From Skermania sp. ID1734 (GTDB lineage: Bacteria; Actinomycetota; Actinomycetes; Mycobacteriales; Mycobacteriaceae): a DNA stretch of 64,000 nt. Positions within the stretch are counted from its first letter, which is position 1; every line of letters begins with the position of its first letter. The notes beneath the pieces were generated by a model, which was not told the DNA's origin, did no database searches, and worked only from the letters and a program-made list of their open reading frames with translations. The stretch is taken from assembly GCF_007489285.1 (NCBI RefSeq), contig NZ_VLIY01000011.1, positions 124,001-188,000 on the forward strand, written 5' to 3'. The position numbers were made by a program, and so were the translations under genes. Shown here piece by piece: positions 10,056 to 17,574 of the stretch.

Positions 10056-11279
10056 GTGCTTGCCCCCGAGCGCCGCACGCGCACCGACATCGCTGTGGCC
10101 GTGGCCATCGTCGTTGCTTTGGCCATTGCAGCCGTGACGATCTGGCTGCACAGCGACGCCCGGGGCACCACCTCGATCACCGCGTCGACACCCGCCAGCC
10201 CGCTCCCCTCGGCCGCGAGTGTCCCGACCTCGCTGACGCGCGCCTGGACCGCAACAAGTGGCGCCACCGAATCGCCGATCGCGGTCAACGGGGTGGTCGC
10301 CACCGCAGACGACGGCACGGTCACTGGCCGTGATCCGCGGACCGGCAAACAGTTGTGGAGCTACCAGCGCAACATGCCGCTGTGTGGGGCCATCTCCGCC
10401 TGGGCGACCGTCGTCGCGGTCTATCGCGACCGTCGCGGCTGCAGCCAGGTGACCGAACTCGCCGCATCGGACGGCTCCCGTCAGGCCTCACGCAACAGCG
10501 ATGCCGACAACACGGTGCAGCTGTCCACCGACGGGACCTATGTGCTCGCATCCGGTCCGACCCGCCTGGAAATGTGGCGCTCGGACCTGGTCCGCACCGT
10601 CGAATACGGCCGGGTCGACGCACCGGTCAACCCCAAGTCGCAGCCGCGCACCGGTTGCAAGCACACCTCTGCCGCATCGAGCCCGAGCCGGCTGTGGGTG
10701 CTCGAGCAGTGCCCTAACGAGCCGGTCGAGCGGCTGACCGTTCTCAATCCGGCGCCCAAGGACGCCACCAAGCCGGAGGAATACACCTCAACGATGCTGG
10801 TGAACCTGTCACCTGGCGTGCCGGGAGCGCGCATCCTGGTCGCGTCGGAGGACCGCGTGGCGATCTACCTGCCCGGCGATGGCCACAGCGGCACACAGAG
10901 CATCGGCGTCTTCGACAGCACCGACAACGAGGTGGCGCAATATCCGGTCCCGCCGATGTCGGCCGACGCGACTGCCGCAACGGTAGGCACGGCCCAGACG
11001 CTGTGGACGGGCAACGCGGTAATCGCTTGGGACCCCACCCAGCTCGCCTCGGTGTGGACGTTCAACGGCGCACTGGGCCCCGGTGCGTTGATGGCGGGGC
11101 GGTTGCTGGTTCCCGTGGCGGCGGGCATTGCCGTGCTGGAGCCGGCGACAGGTCAGCAGATCGGCCTGATACCCCTGCACCGCGACAAGGCGTCGGGCCC
11201 GATCACCACAGCCGTTGCCGGTTCGATCGTCATCGAGCAGCAGGGCAACCAGGTCACCGCCTGGCGCCCGGCCAGCTGA
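10056..11279 (+). CDS. Membrane-anchored beta-propeller (PQQ-like) protein, Rv3212 type
   Basis: 407 residues. After a short basic start there is one membrane helix (DIAVAVAIVVALAIAAVTIWL), then an extracytoplasmic domain built of repeated blades with the pattern GxDPRTGKxLWSY and VVAxADDGTV, as in PQQ-binding or outer-membrane-assembly propellers. No catalytic residues stand out, so a scaffold or binding role is more likely than an enzyme. It lies 9 bases after rhlE on the same strand and probably belongs to the same transcript. Its stop abuts the stop of the convergent parA-like gene. Confidence 0.82.
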   Translation: MLAPERRTRTDIAVAVAIVVALAIAAVTIWLHSDARGTTSITASTPASPLPSAASVPTSLTRAWTATSGATESPIAVNGVVATADDGTVTGRDPRTGKQLWSYQRNMPLCGAISAWATVVAVYRDRRGCSQVTELAASDGSRQASRNSDADNTVQLSTDGTYVLASGPTRLEMWRSDLVRTVEYGRVDAPVNPKSQPRTGCKHTSAASSPSRLWVLEQCPNEPVERLTVLNPAPKDATKPEEYTSTMLVNLSPGVPGARILVASEDRVAIYLPGDGHSGTQSIGVFDSTDNEVAQYPVPPMSADATAATVGTAQTLWTGNAVIAWDPTQLASVWTFNGALGPGALMAGRLLVPVAAGIAVLEPATGQQIGLIPLHRDKASGPITTAVAGSIVIEQQGNQVTAWRPAS

Positions 11280-12077
11280 TCAGTTACTCAACGCCGCGAG
11301 TGGGCGAAGCTTGGCACCGTTGCGCCAGTGATCGACAAGCTGCTTGGCCAGATCGACATATGCTTCCCCGCCCTTGTTCTTCCGGCCGGCGAGCACGGTC
11401 GCGCCCGAGGCCGTCGCCTCGGCAAATCGAATGGTGCGGGGAATCGCCGGGGAGAGCAACGATAATCCGTACCTGTCCGAGACGTCCGCGAGCACATCGC
11501 GGGCATGCGTGGTACGCGCGTCGTAGAGGGTGGGCAGCGCGCCGAGCAACTGCAGGTCCGGATTGGTGATCTGCTGAACCTCTCGCACCGTGCGCAGCAG
11601 TTGGCCGACACCGCGGTGGGCCAGGGTCTCGCACTGCAGCGGCACCAGCACGGCGTCAGCGGCCGTGAGCCCGTTGAGCGTCATGATGCCCAGCGAAGGC
11701 GGGCAGTCGATCAGAATGACATCGAATTGCTCGCGCAGCGGCGCCAGCGCCCGCTTGAGCGCGAACTCGCGACCCGGCCGCATCAGCAACACCGCATCTG
11801 CGCCCGCCAGATCGATCGTGGCAGGCAGCAGGGTGACGCCGTCGGAGGTATCCAGCAGAACCTCTTTGGCGTGCATGTCGGACGTCAGAACGTCGAATAC
11901 CGACTTCTCGAGGCGGTCCGGGTTGTGCCCTAACGAGAAGGTCAGACAGGCCTGCGGATCCAGATCAACCACCAGAACGCGCTGATCGAGGGCGGCCAGC
12001 GCCGCTCCGAGGGAGGCCACGGTGGTCGTCTTCGCGACCCCGCCCTTCTGATTCGCTACCGCGAGAACCCTTGTCAC
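11280..12077 (-). CDS. ParA/Soj family ATPase without an adjacent ParB (Rv3213c type)
   Basis: 265-residue deviant Walker ATPase that would dimerise on ATP and position DNA or protein cargo on the nucleoid or membrane. The P-loop is NQKGGVAKTTTVASLG (residues 9-24), with Ala in place of the usual second Gly but both signature Lys residues kept. The switch region VVDLDPQACLTFSLG and Walker B VILIDCPPSLGIMT follow. No parB or centromere-like repeat is visible nearby, so this is an orphan ParA, not the chromosomal segregation pair. A GGAGG lies nine bases before the GTG start at 12077. Confidence 0.9.
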   Translation of the reverse strand: MTRVLAVANQKGGVAKTTTVASLGAALAALDQRVLVVDLDPQACLTFSLGHNPDRLEKSVFDVLTSDMHAKEVLLDTSDGVTLLPATIDLAGADAVLLMRPGREFALKRALAPLREQFDVILIDCPPSLGIMTLNGLTAADAVLVPLQCETLAHRGVGQLLRTVREVQQITNPDLQLLGALPTLYDARTTHARDVLADVSDRYGLSLLSPAIPRTIRFAEATASGATVLAGRKNKGGEAYVDLAKQLVDHWRNGAKLRPLAALSN

Positions 12078-12189
12078 GGCCCCGATCCTCCCCCAAAAAC
12101 CGCAATCCGGCGAGTGTTAGCTTTCAGCTAGCGATTCACCCCTCGGCGTTCACCCCGCACATGTGCACGACAGGCGTCATGATGGAGCG

Positions 12190-12780
12190 ATGAACGAAGC
12201 GGCCCGACTGGTACTTATCCGGCATGGAGAAACCGAATGGGCGCGGTCCGGCCAGCACACCGGCCGCACCGATATTCCGCTTACCGCCCGCGGCGAGGAA
12301 CAGGCCCACCTGACCGGCAAGGCCATCGCCCGACTCGGTTTGCGCAATCCGTTGGTGATCAGCAGTCCACGGCAGCGCGCGCTGCGCACTGCCGAACTCG
12401 CCGGCTTGACCGTGGACCGGGTCTGGGACGACCTCTGCGAATGGGACTACGGCGAATACGAGGGCCTGACCACTCCGCAGATTCGGGAAACGGTGCCGCA
12501 CTGGACCGTGTTCACCCATCCGTGCCCCGGCGGTGAAACGGCCGACGCGGTGCAGGCCCGCGCGGACACGGTGCTCTCGGTCGTCGAACCGCAACTCGCC
12601 AACCGCGACGTGATCCTGATCGGCCACGGCCACTTCTCCCGGGTCCTCATCGCCCGCTGGAATCATCTGCCGGCCAATGAAGGGCGACGCTTCGCGATGG
12701 CTGCCGCGGCGATCACGGTGCTCGGATACGAACACGGCGCCAAGCAGATTCAGATGCTCAACTGCACGCCCGAGGGATGA
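12190..12780 (+). CDS. gpm2: Histidine phosphatase, Gpm2-like acid phosphatase (Rv3214 type)
   Basis: 196-residue member of the histidine phosphatase superfamily. The phospho-accepting His is in LIRHGETEW near residue 11; the second catalytic His is in IGHGHFSRVL near residue 145; RQRALRTAEL and Glu in CEWDYGEYEG complete the site. It was first named phosphoglycerate mutase 2, but the M. tuberculosis protein is known as an acid phosphatase with broad substrates, and the same is likely here. The ATG at 12190 places the RHG motif at the usual distance. The stop overlaps the next start as ATGA. In M. tuberculosis entC follows; it is not here. Confidence 0.9.
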   Translation: MNEAARLVLIRHGETEWARSGQHTGRTDIPLTARGEEQAHLTGKAIARLGLRNPLVISSPRQRALRTAELAGLTVDRVWDDLCEWDYGEYEGLTTPQIRETVPHWTVFTHPCPGGETADAVQARADTVLSVVEPQLANRDVILIGHGHFSRVLIARWNHLPANEGRRFAMAAAAITVLGYEHGAKQIQMLNCTPEG

Positions 12781-13247
12781 TCCGGCGCGCCACCCCGGCC
12801 GACGTGACCGCGATCGTCGGCCTCGTCGAAGAACTCGCCGAGTACGAGAAGGCCCGCGATCTTTGCCATGTGCGCGCTGAGCAACTGCGCGCCGCATTGT
12901 TCGGCCCCGAACCGAAGGTCTTCGCCCACGTCGTCGACATCGCCGGCGAGGTGGTGGGCACCGCGATCTGGTTCTTGAACTTCTCCACCTGGGACGGACT
13001 GCACGGGATCTACCTCGAGGACCTCTACGTCAAGCCCGCCTTCCGCGGCGCCGGTTATGGGACGGCACTGCTGCGGGTCCTCGCGCAGGAATGTGTCGAG
13101 CGGGGCTACAGCCGGTTGAGTTGGTCCGTGCTCGACTGGAACACGCCGTCGATCGCCTTTTATGAGTCGCTCGGCGCGCAACCGCAGGATGAGTGGACGG
13201 GATACCGGCTCAGCGGCGCGGAGCTGCGCAAACTCGGGTCGCGCTAA
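12777..13247 (+). CDS. GNAT family N-acetyltransferase
   Basis: 156-residue acetyl-CoA-dependent acetyltransferase. The chain begins with the GNAT start MIRRATPADVTAIVGLVEELAEYE; the acetyl-CoA loop is VKPAFRGAGYGTALLRVLA, and NTPSIAFYESLGAQ is the usual C-terminal motif. The pattern ELAEYEKA and GLHGIYLEDLYVKP matches the diamine (spermidine/spermine N1) acetyltransferase-like subgroup, so a polyamine or small amine is a possible substrate. The start overlaps the gpm2 stop (ATGA), implying translational coupling. The stop overlaps the convergent membrane-protein gene by 4 bases. Confidence 0.88.
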   Translation: MIRRATPADVTAIVGLVEELAEYEKARDLCHVRAEQLRAALFGPEPKVFAHVVDIAGEVVGTAIWFLNFSTWDGLHGIYLEDLYVKPAFRGAGYGTALLRVLAQECVERGYSRLSWSVLDWNTPSIAFYESLGAQPQDEWTGYRLSGAELRKLGSR

Positions 13248-13699
13248 CGGTCGCCCGGCTGGCCGGTGGTGTCGCTGGCGTATTGCTGCGCCATCCAGCG
13301 GGTGGCCGGCGGCGAAAACAACAGGACGAGAATGGCAATCACGGCCACGGCAAGGATCGCACCGAAAACCGGCTGATGGGAATCCGTCAGCAGCGCCCAC
13401 GCGACCGGCAGCAGCAATATCTGGGCCACCACCGCGATCGTCCGGCCCCAACGGTGCGCCCGAAACAGCCCGACGCCGGCAGCGAGGACCGCACCGCCGA
13501 GCACGGCGAACCAGACGGCGGTGCCGTAACCGCTGATCTTTGATTCGTCGTGACCGAGCAGCCCCCTGATCACCAACACCACTGCGACCCCCACGGCGAC
13601 GGCGCCCTCGGCAGCCACCAGCGCACCGGCCCACCGAACAGGTTTCGGGGCGGCGACGGACGATGTGGCGTCGTGGGTTGGCGACTGGGACACGTTCAA
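13244..13699 (-). CDS. Small integral membrane protein (Rv3217c type)
   Basis: 151 residues with four predicted membrane helices (around residues 22-46, 58-82, 85-105 and 110-130) between a hydrophilic N-terminus and the tail RWMAQQYASDTTGQPGDR. No catalytic motif is visible and the family is uncharacterised. It stands alone on the minus strand, overlapping the GNAT stop by 4 bases, and is divergent from the lipid-kinase-like gene at 13730. Confidence 0.8.
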   Translation of the reverse strand: MNVSQSPTHDATSSVAAPKPVRWAGALVAAEGAVAVGVAVVLVIRGLLGHDESKISGYGTAVWFAVLGGAVLAAGVGLFRAHRWGRTIAVVAQILLLPVAWALLTDSHQPVFGAILAVAVIAILVLLFSPPATRWMAQQYASDTTGQPGDR

Positions 13700-13729
13700 C
13701 AGACTAGCTGCCAGCTACGCTGATGCCCC

Positions 13730-14707
13730 GTGCGTGCGCTGCTCATCGTCAATCCGAACGCGACCTCGACCACACCTGCGGCTCGAGACCTGCTCGCACA
13801 TGCGCTCGAGAGCCGGTTGCGGCTTACCGTCGCGCACACGTTGCACCGCGGGCACGCCGGCGAACTCGCCGCCTGGGCCGCCGCCGAAGGCATCGATCTG
13901 ATAGTCGTGCACGGCGGCGACGGCACGGTCAACGAGACGGTGAACGGATTCCTGCACGCCCCCGATTTCAGCGCCGACCATCCCGCCCCGACCGGCTGGG
14001 TGCCGCAGATAGCGGTGCTGCCAGGTGGTTCGGCCAACGTCTTCGCCCGTTCGCTCGGCATCGCGGCGGATCCGGTGGTCGCGACCAATCAGCTGATAGA
14101 CCTGCTGGCCATGAACCAGCGCCGCCGCATCGGGCTCGGCTACGCCGACAACCGGTGGTTCATGTTCAACGCCGGCATGGGACTCGACGCGATGGTGTGC
14201 GAGGCGATCGACCACGGCCGCAACGCCGGCCGCACCGCCACCCCGACGCGGTACGTGGCCACCGCTGTGCGCACCTTCTTCCAGACCAAACGCCACGAAC
14301 CGACTCTGACGGTTGCGCTACCCGACCGCGAACCCGTCAACGGCGTGCACTACGCCTTCGTGTCCAACGCGAGCCCGTGGACCTATCTCAATTCCCGGCC
14401 CGTGCACACGAACCCGGGCACGAGCTACGACAGCGGCCTCGGCGTCTTTGCCATGCGCACCATGGCGGTGCTGCCGAGCCTGCGCGTCTCGGGTCAGTTG
14501 CTGAGAGTTGGCGCACAACCCTCCGGCCGCCGACTGCTCCGGATCGACGACACCGACCGCGTTGTCATTCGGTCCGCAACGCCGATCGCGCTGCAGATCG
14601 ACGGCGACTACCTGGGACAACGCGAAGAAATGACGTTCCGCTCGGTGCCGAACGCGCTCGAGGTGATGGCCCCGCCGACGCCCGAACCGGCGCAGCCAAA
14701 ACCATGA
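13730..14707 (+). CDS. Diacylglycerol kinase catalytic-domain (lipid kinase) protein, Rv3218 type
   Basis: 325 residues of the NAD/diacylglycerol/sphingosine kinase superfamily, which phosphorylates a lipid hydroxyl using ATP. The nucleotide-binding motif VVHGGDGTVNETVNGFL is near residue 65 and the second motif VLPGGSANVFARSLG near residue 100. The C-terminal domain ends with DGDYLGQREEMTFRSVPNALEVM, typical of these enzymes. The lipid substrate is unknown. The start is GTG at 13730 without a Shine-Dalgarno; TACGCT at 13716-13721 could be a -10 for a nearly leaderless transcript. It lies upstream of whiB1 on the same strand, with a 230-base regulatory gap. Confidence 0.88.
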   Translation: MRALLIVNPNATSTTPAARDLLAHALESRLRLTVAHTLHRGHAGELAAWAAAEGIDLIVVHGGDGTVNETVNGFLHAPDFSADHPAPTGWVPQIAVLPGGSANVFARSLGIAADPVVATNQLIDLLAMNQRRRIGLGYADNRWFMFNAGMGLDAMVCEAIDHGRNAGRTATPTRYVATAVRTFFQTKRHEPTLTVALPDREPVNGVHYAFVSNASPWTYLNSRPVHTNPGTSYDSGLGVFAMRTMAVLPSLRVSGQLLRVGAQPSGRRLLRIDDTDRVVIRSATPIALQIDGDYLGQREEMTFRSVPNALEVMAPPTPEPAQPKP

Positions 14708-14784
14708 AATCTCGCCAGAGGTAGTGCAAAAGCGCCGTGGACAGAGTAAAAAGGACGACGGACTTCAGCAGGGGAGCCTAACAA

Positions 14785-14800
14785 AGTGAGTTTCCCCACG
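14785..14800 (+). promoter_or_regulatory. CRP (Rv3676-type) site 1 upstream of whiB1
   Basis: AGTGAGTTTCCCCACG matches 7 of 10 positions of TGTGA-N6-TCACA and, from memory, differs only in the spacer from the cAMP-receptor-protein site mapped upstream of M. tuberculosis whiB1. Its centre lies about 59 bases before the start point predicted from the promoter at 14817-14845, the same geometry as the known activating site. Confidence 0.75.
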
Positions 14801-14816
14801 GTGCACCGAATATCTA

Positions 14817-14845
14817 TTGACATCTACTGTGTTCGTGAAAGCATT
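14817..14845 (+). promoter_or_regulatory. whiB1 promoter (-35 TTGACA, weak -10)
   Basis: A consensus -35, TTGACA, lies at 14817-14822. A 17-base spacer leads to AGCATT (14840-14845), a poor -10 that would explain dependence on an activator. Transcription would begin near 14851, leaving an untranslated leader of about 87 bases. The leader holds a GGTGCC/GGCACC hairpin (14903-14919) just before the Shine-Dalgarno. Confidence 0.6.
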
Positions 14846-14849
14846 CACA
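14834..14849 (+). promoter_or_regulatory. CRP-type site 2, overlapping the whiB1 -10 region
   Basis: CGTGAAAGCATTCACA matches 9 of 10 positions of TGTGA-N6-TCACA, better than site 1. It covers the -10 element, so binding should block RNA polymerase. Centre-to-centre distance from site 1 is 49 bases. The inference is a dual switch, with activation at low and repression at high CRP occupancy. Confidence 0.6.
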
Positions 14850-14937
14850 AGCAATAGTGCGGAAACCTTGGGTCCGCGCAGGTAAACGCTTGCGTACATG
14901 ATGGTGCCTTCTTGGCACCCGGTTAGGAGCAGAAGGA

Positions 14938-15192
14938 ATGGACTGGCGCCACAAAGCAATCTGTCGCGACGAAGATCCGGAACTGTTCTTCCCGGTGGGG
15001 AACAGCGGACCCGCGCTCGCGCAGATCGCCGATGCCAAGCTGGTCTGCAACCGCTGCCCGGTGACCGCCGAGTGCCTGTCCTGGGCTTTGAAGTCCGGCC
15101 AGGACGCCGGAGTCTGGGGCGGTATGAGCGAAGACGAGCGCCGCGCCCTCAAGCGCCGCAACGCTCGCACGCGGGCGCGCAGCACGGTCTGA
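14938..15192 (+). CDS. whiB1: WhiB1, iron-sulfur transcription regulator
   Basis: 84-residue WhiB-family protein that binds a [4Fe-4S] cluster reacting with nitric oxide and interacts with the principal sigma factor. The cluster ligands are Cys9, Cys37, Cys40 and Cys46 (C...CNRCPVTAEC). GVWGG at about residue 60 is the family turn, followed by a basic DNA-binding tail (RRALKRRNARTRARS). Length and sequence match mycobacterial WhiB1. AGGAG (14925-14929) lies eight bases before the ATG. The upstream region carries two CRP-type sites and a consensus -35. A strong terminator follows the gene, so it is monocistronic. Confidence 0.97.
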   Translation: MDWRHKAICRDEDPELFFPVGNSGPALAQIADAKLVCNRCPVTAECLSWALKSGQDAGVWGGMSEDERRALKRRNARTRARSTV

Positions 15193-15205
15193 CGGAAGCA
15201 TCCGC

Positions 15206-15238
15206 AAGGCCCGGCGCGATCGAGTGCCGGGCCTTTTT
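15206..15238 (+). terminator. Intrinsic terminator of whiB1
   Basis: An AAGGCCCGGC arm and a GCCGGGCCTT arm form a 10-bp stem around a 10-base loop, directly followed by a run of T. It begins about 13 bases after the whiB1 stop and is a textbook rho-independent terminator. Confidence 0.9.
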
Positions 15239-15246
15239 CATGCACG

Positions 15247-15346
15247 GGCCTCGCTCGTCGACCGCGCTACGCGCGGCCTCCTCGTCGGCTCGTGTCCAAT
15301 TTTCGGCCTCGCTCGTCGACCGCGCTACGCGCGCCCTCCTCGTCGG
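15247..15346. repeat. Two 42-bp direct repeats; the second encodes the PdtaS C-terminus
   Basis: Copies at 15247-15288 and 15305-15346 agree at 41 of 42 bases (the difference is G at 15275 against C in the second copy). Each contains a self-complementary core (CCGCGC-TAC-GCGCGG in copy 1). The leftward pdtaS gene ends inside copy 2, so its last residues and stop are written by the repeat. This looks like a short dispersed element or a tandem duplication of the coding end. Confidence 0.85.
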
Positions 15347-16824
15347 CCGAGCGGCACGCGGAGAATGGCGTCCGTTCCGCCGTCCTCCCCCGGATGCAGG
15401 CCGACCGAACCATTGAGTTCGGCGTTGACCAGCGTGCGCACGATCTGCAGACCGAGCCGATCGGACTGCTCGAGGCTGAACCCGCTCGGCAACCCGCGGC
15501 CATCGTCGTGGATCACCACGTCGAGCCAGCGCGCCGACCGCTGCGCCTTCATGGTTACCGTGCCATCCTCGCCCGGGTTGAAGGCGTGCTCGATGGCGTT
15601 CTGAACCAGCTCGGTCAGCACCATCACCAGCGGCGTCGCCCGCTCGGCCGAGAAGACGCCGAGACTGCCCTCGCGGCGGATCTTAACCGGCGTGTTGACC
15701 ACGGCAATGTCGGCCATCATCGGCACCAGCGCATCTACCACGCTGTCGAGATCGACCTCCTCGTCAACCGACAGCGACAGCATTTCGTGCACCACCGCGA
15801 TCGAGGACACCCGGCGCACCGACTCGGTCAGCGCCACCCGCGCTTCCTCATTCTCGGTGCGGCGGGCCTGCAGCCGCAGCAGCGCGGCGACCGTCTGCAG
15901 GTTGTTCTTCACGCGGTGGTGGATCTCGCGGATCGTGGCGTCCTTACTCAGCAACGCCCGGTCACGCCGTTTGACCTCGGTGACGTCGCGGACGAGGATT
16001 GCGGCGCCGTCCAGCTTGCCGTGCGGCCGCAGCACCAAGGTGCGTAGCAGCACCGTCGCCCCGTGCGCGTCGACCTCCATCCGCCTGCCGCTGCGCCCCG
16101 CCAGCGCCTCCCGGATGTCGGCGGCGACCTCCTGTGCGTCGAAGGGATCGGTCATGAGCGAGCGCGTAGTCTCGGCCAGATCCTGGCCCGCAAGGTCACT
16201 CGTCAGGCCCATCCGGTGATAGGCGGACTGCGCATTCGGACTCGCATACACCACGCGGCCATCGGTATCGAGCCGGATGAAACCGTCACCGGGACGCGGG
16301 CTCGAATGGGTGGCCGCGCGGTCCTCTGGCATCGGAAAACTGCCGTCGCAGATCATTTGGCACAGGTCGTCCGCACACGCCATGTACGCGTGTTCCAGCG
16401 TGCCCTTCACCCGCACCCGCTCGGCTTCGGTGTCGCGGCTGAGCACGGCGATGACGTCATCGCCGCAGCGGACCGGAATCGCGTTACGCACGAGCGGAAT
16501 TTCGGCGCCCAAGTTCGCCGGGGATGGGCCACCGACGATGTCGCCGTCGATAAGCGCCTTGATCACCTGCGGATGTTCCGAATGCGAGGCGAGCGTGCCG
16601 ACCATGTCCGGGACGATGACGGTCGGCGAAGTCGTCGGCCGACACTGTGCCACGCAGACCACGGGATTGCCCTCGCCGACTGGCCCGGAGCCGACCCAGA
16701 GCAGAAGGTCGGCGAAAGACAGATCGGCGAGCATCTGCCAGTCCCCCACGAGCCGCTGCAGGTGGTCCACCGCGGCGCCCGGGAGGTCGGTGTGATCGGC
16801 GAGCAGTTCGCTCAGCGTCGACAT
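15325..16824 (-). CDS. pdtaS: PdtaS, sensor histidine kinase
   Basis: 499-residue soluble sensor kinase of a two-component system whose partner PdtaR is an RNA-binding antiterminator. The order is an N-terminal GAF domain (about residues 20-150), a PAS domain (about 180-290), then a HisKA_2/HWE-like dimerisation domain with IREIHHRVKNNLQTVAALLRLQARR, where His303 is the expected phosphorylation site. A HATPase domain follows with ELVQNAIEHAF and DDGRGLPSGF. There are no membrane helices. The C-terminal tail after RVPLG reads RRGGRA and is encoded by one copy of a 42-bp repeat. Convergent with whiB1. Confidence 0.95.
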   Translation of the reverse strand: MSTLSELLADHTDLPGAAVDHLQRLVGDWQMLADLSFADLLLWVGSGPVGEGNPVVCVAQCRPTTSPTVIVPDMVGTLASHSEHPQVIKALIDGDIVGGPSPANLGAEIPLVRNAIPVRCGDDVIAVLSRDTEAERVRVKGTLEHAYMACADDLCQMICDGSFPMPEDRAATHSSPRPGDGFIRLDTDGRVVYASPNAQSAYHRMGLTSDLAGQDLAETTRSLMTDPFDAQEVAADIREALAGRSGRRMEVDAHGATVLLRTLVLRPHGKLDGAAILVRDVTEVKRRDRALLSKDATIREIHHRVKNNLQTVAALLRLQARRTENEEARVALTESVRRVSSIAVVHEMLSLSVDEEVDLDSVVDALVPMMADIAVVNTPVKIRREGSLGVFSAERATPLVMVLTELVQNAIEHAFNPGEDGTVTMKAQRSARWLDVVIHDDGRGLPSGFSLEQSDRLGLQIVRTLVNAELNGSVGLHPGEDGGTDAILRVPLGRRGGRA

Positions 16825-16839
16825 GCCAGCGCCTCCGGA

Positions 16840-17055
16840 CTAGCTGATGACCGCAATCAGGTCGCCTTCGTTGATGACATCGCCGGGTTTGACGTCGACG
16901 GACGACACCGTGCCGGCCACCTCGGCGAGCACCGGAATCTCCATCTTCATCGACTCCAGGATCACCAGGGTGTCTCCGATCCGAACGGCATCGCCGACGT
17001 TCACGCTCACCTGATAAACCGTCGACACCATCTCGGCGCGTACGTCCTCAGCCAT
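16840..17055 (-). CDS. Biotinylated small carrier protein (TB7.3 / Rv3221c type)
   Basis: 71-residue stand-alone biotinyl/lipoyl domain. The biotin acceptor is Lys in ESMKMEIPV near residue 36, the classical MKM site. Both Gly-rich turns of the fold (VNVGDAVRIGDTLVILE and VKPGDVINEGDLIAVIS) are complete. It may serve as a carboxyl carrier for an acyl-CoA carboxylase encoded elsewhere, but no carboxylase is adjacent. The ATG at 17055 begins M-A-E-D-V-R-A-E, as in other mycobacteria. It is upstream of pdtaS by 15 bases on the same strand, so co-transcription is likely. Divergent from bL37. Confidence 0.92.
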   Translation of the reverse strand: MAEDVRAEMVSTVYQVSVNVGDAVRIGDTLVILESMKMEIPVLAEVAGTVSSVDVKPGDVINEGDLIAVIS

Positions 17056-17148
17056 CGAGCCGCCTACCCTCTTTCGAACACGCAGCCACTGTCTCCTACA
17101 GCCAACCACACGTGAAAGAATGGCTCGCAACAGAAGGGAGACTTACGT

Positions 17149-17223
17149 ATGGGTAAGCGCGGTCGTAAGAAGCGTTCGCGTCGCAAGAACGCAGCCAATC
17201 ACGGCAAGCGTCCAAACGCATGA
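17149..17223 (+). CDS. Ribosomal protein bL37 (24 residues)
   Basis: A 24-codon gene below the usual annotation cutoff. The product is M-G-K-R-G-R-K-K-R-S-R-R-K-N then A-A-N-H-G-K-R-P-N-A: half its residues are Arg or Lys. It matches the mycobacterial large-subunit protein bL37 found in cryo-EM ribosome structures, located in M. smegmatis between the rshA and TB7.3-like genes, the same context as here. AGAAGGGAG lies about nine bases before the ATG, and a perfect 12-bp hairpin with a T run follows the stop at once. Such strong expression signals on a tiny basic gene support translation. Confidence 0.88.
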   Translation: MGKRGRKKRSRRKNAANHGKRPNA

Positions 17224-17229
17224 CGCGAA

Positions 17230-17268
17230 ATCGCCCCGCACCCTCGAGGAGTGCGGGGCGATTTTTTT
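17230..17268 (+). terminator. Intrinsic terminator of the bL37 gene
   Basis: ATCGCCCCGCAC (17230-17241) pairs perfectly with GTGCGGGGCGAT (17251-17262) around a 9-base loop, followed by seven T. Because the gene on the other strand (rshA) ends at 17272, the hairpin may serve both directions, though the T run favours the plus strand. Confidence 0.93.
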
Positions 17269-17271
17269 CGC

Positions 17272-17574
17272 CTAGGCGTTGGGCTCGGTGCGACGAATCA
17301 CCGTCGATTGCCGAATCTGGAGAGTCAGTCGTTGCCGCAACCGTTCCGGTGCGCGATCGCCCCCGCACTTGCGGCTGAGCAGCTGCTTGATCTGCTCCTC
17401 GATTCCGTAGCGCTCGAGGCAACTGCCGCACTTGTCCAAGTGCTGCTGGAGTCGCTGCCGAGTCGCGTGGTCACACTCGTTGTCGAGGACGAGCCAGACA
17501 TCGGCGATTACGGCCGAACAGTCGAGCTCGAGCTCGTACTCTTCCTGCTCGAATCCGTCGTTAGTCGAGCTCAC
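17272..17574 (-). CDS. rshA: RshA, zinc anti-sigma factor for SigH
   Basis: 100-residue ZAS-family anti-sigma factor that binds SigH under reducing conditions and releases it on disulfide stress or phosphorylation. The core motif is HLDKCGSC (His-x3-Cys-x2-Cys), preceded by the conserved Cys/Asp/His helix [13 protein letters not shown] and followed by [30 protein letters not shown]. The start overlaps the sigH stop as ATGA, so sigma and anti-sigma are made in coupled amounts. Confidence 0.95.
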   Translation of the reverse strand: MSSTNDGFEQEEYELELDCSAVIADVWLVLDNECDHATRQRLQQHLDKCGSCLERYGIEEQIKQLLSRKCGGDRAPERLRQRLTLQIRQSTVIRRTEPNA

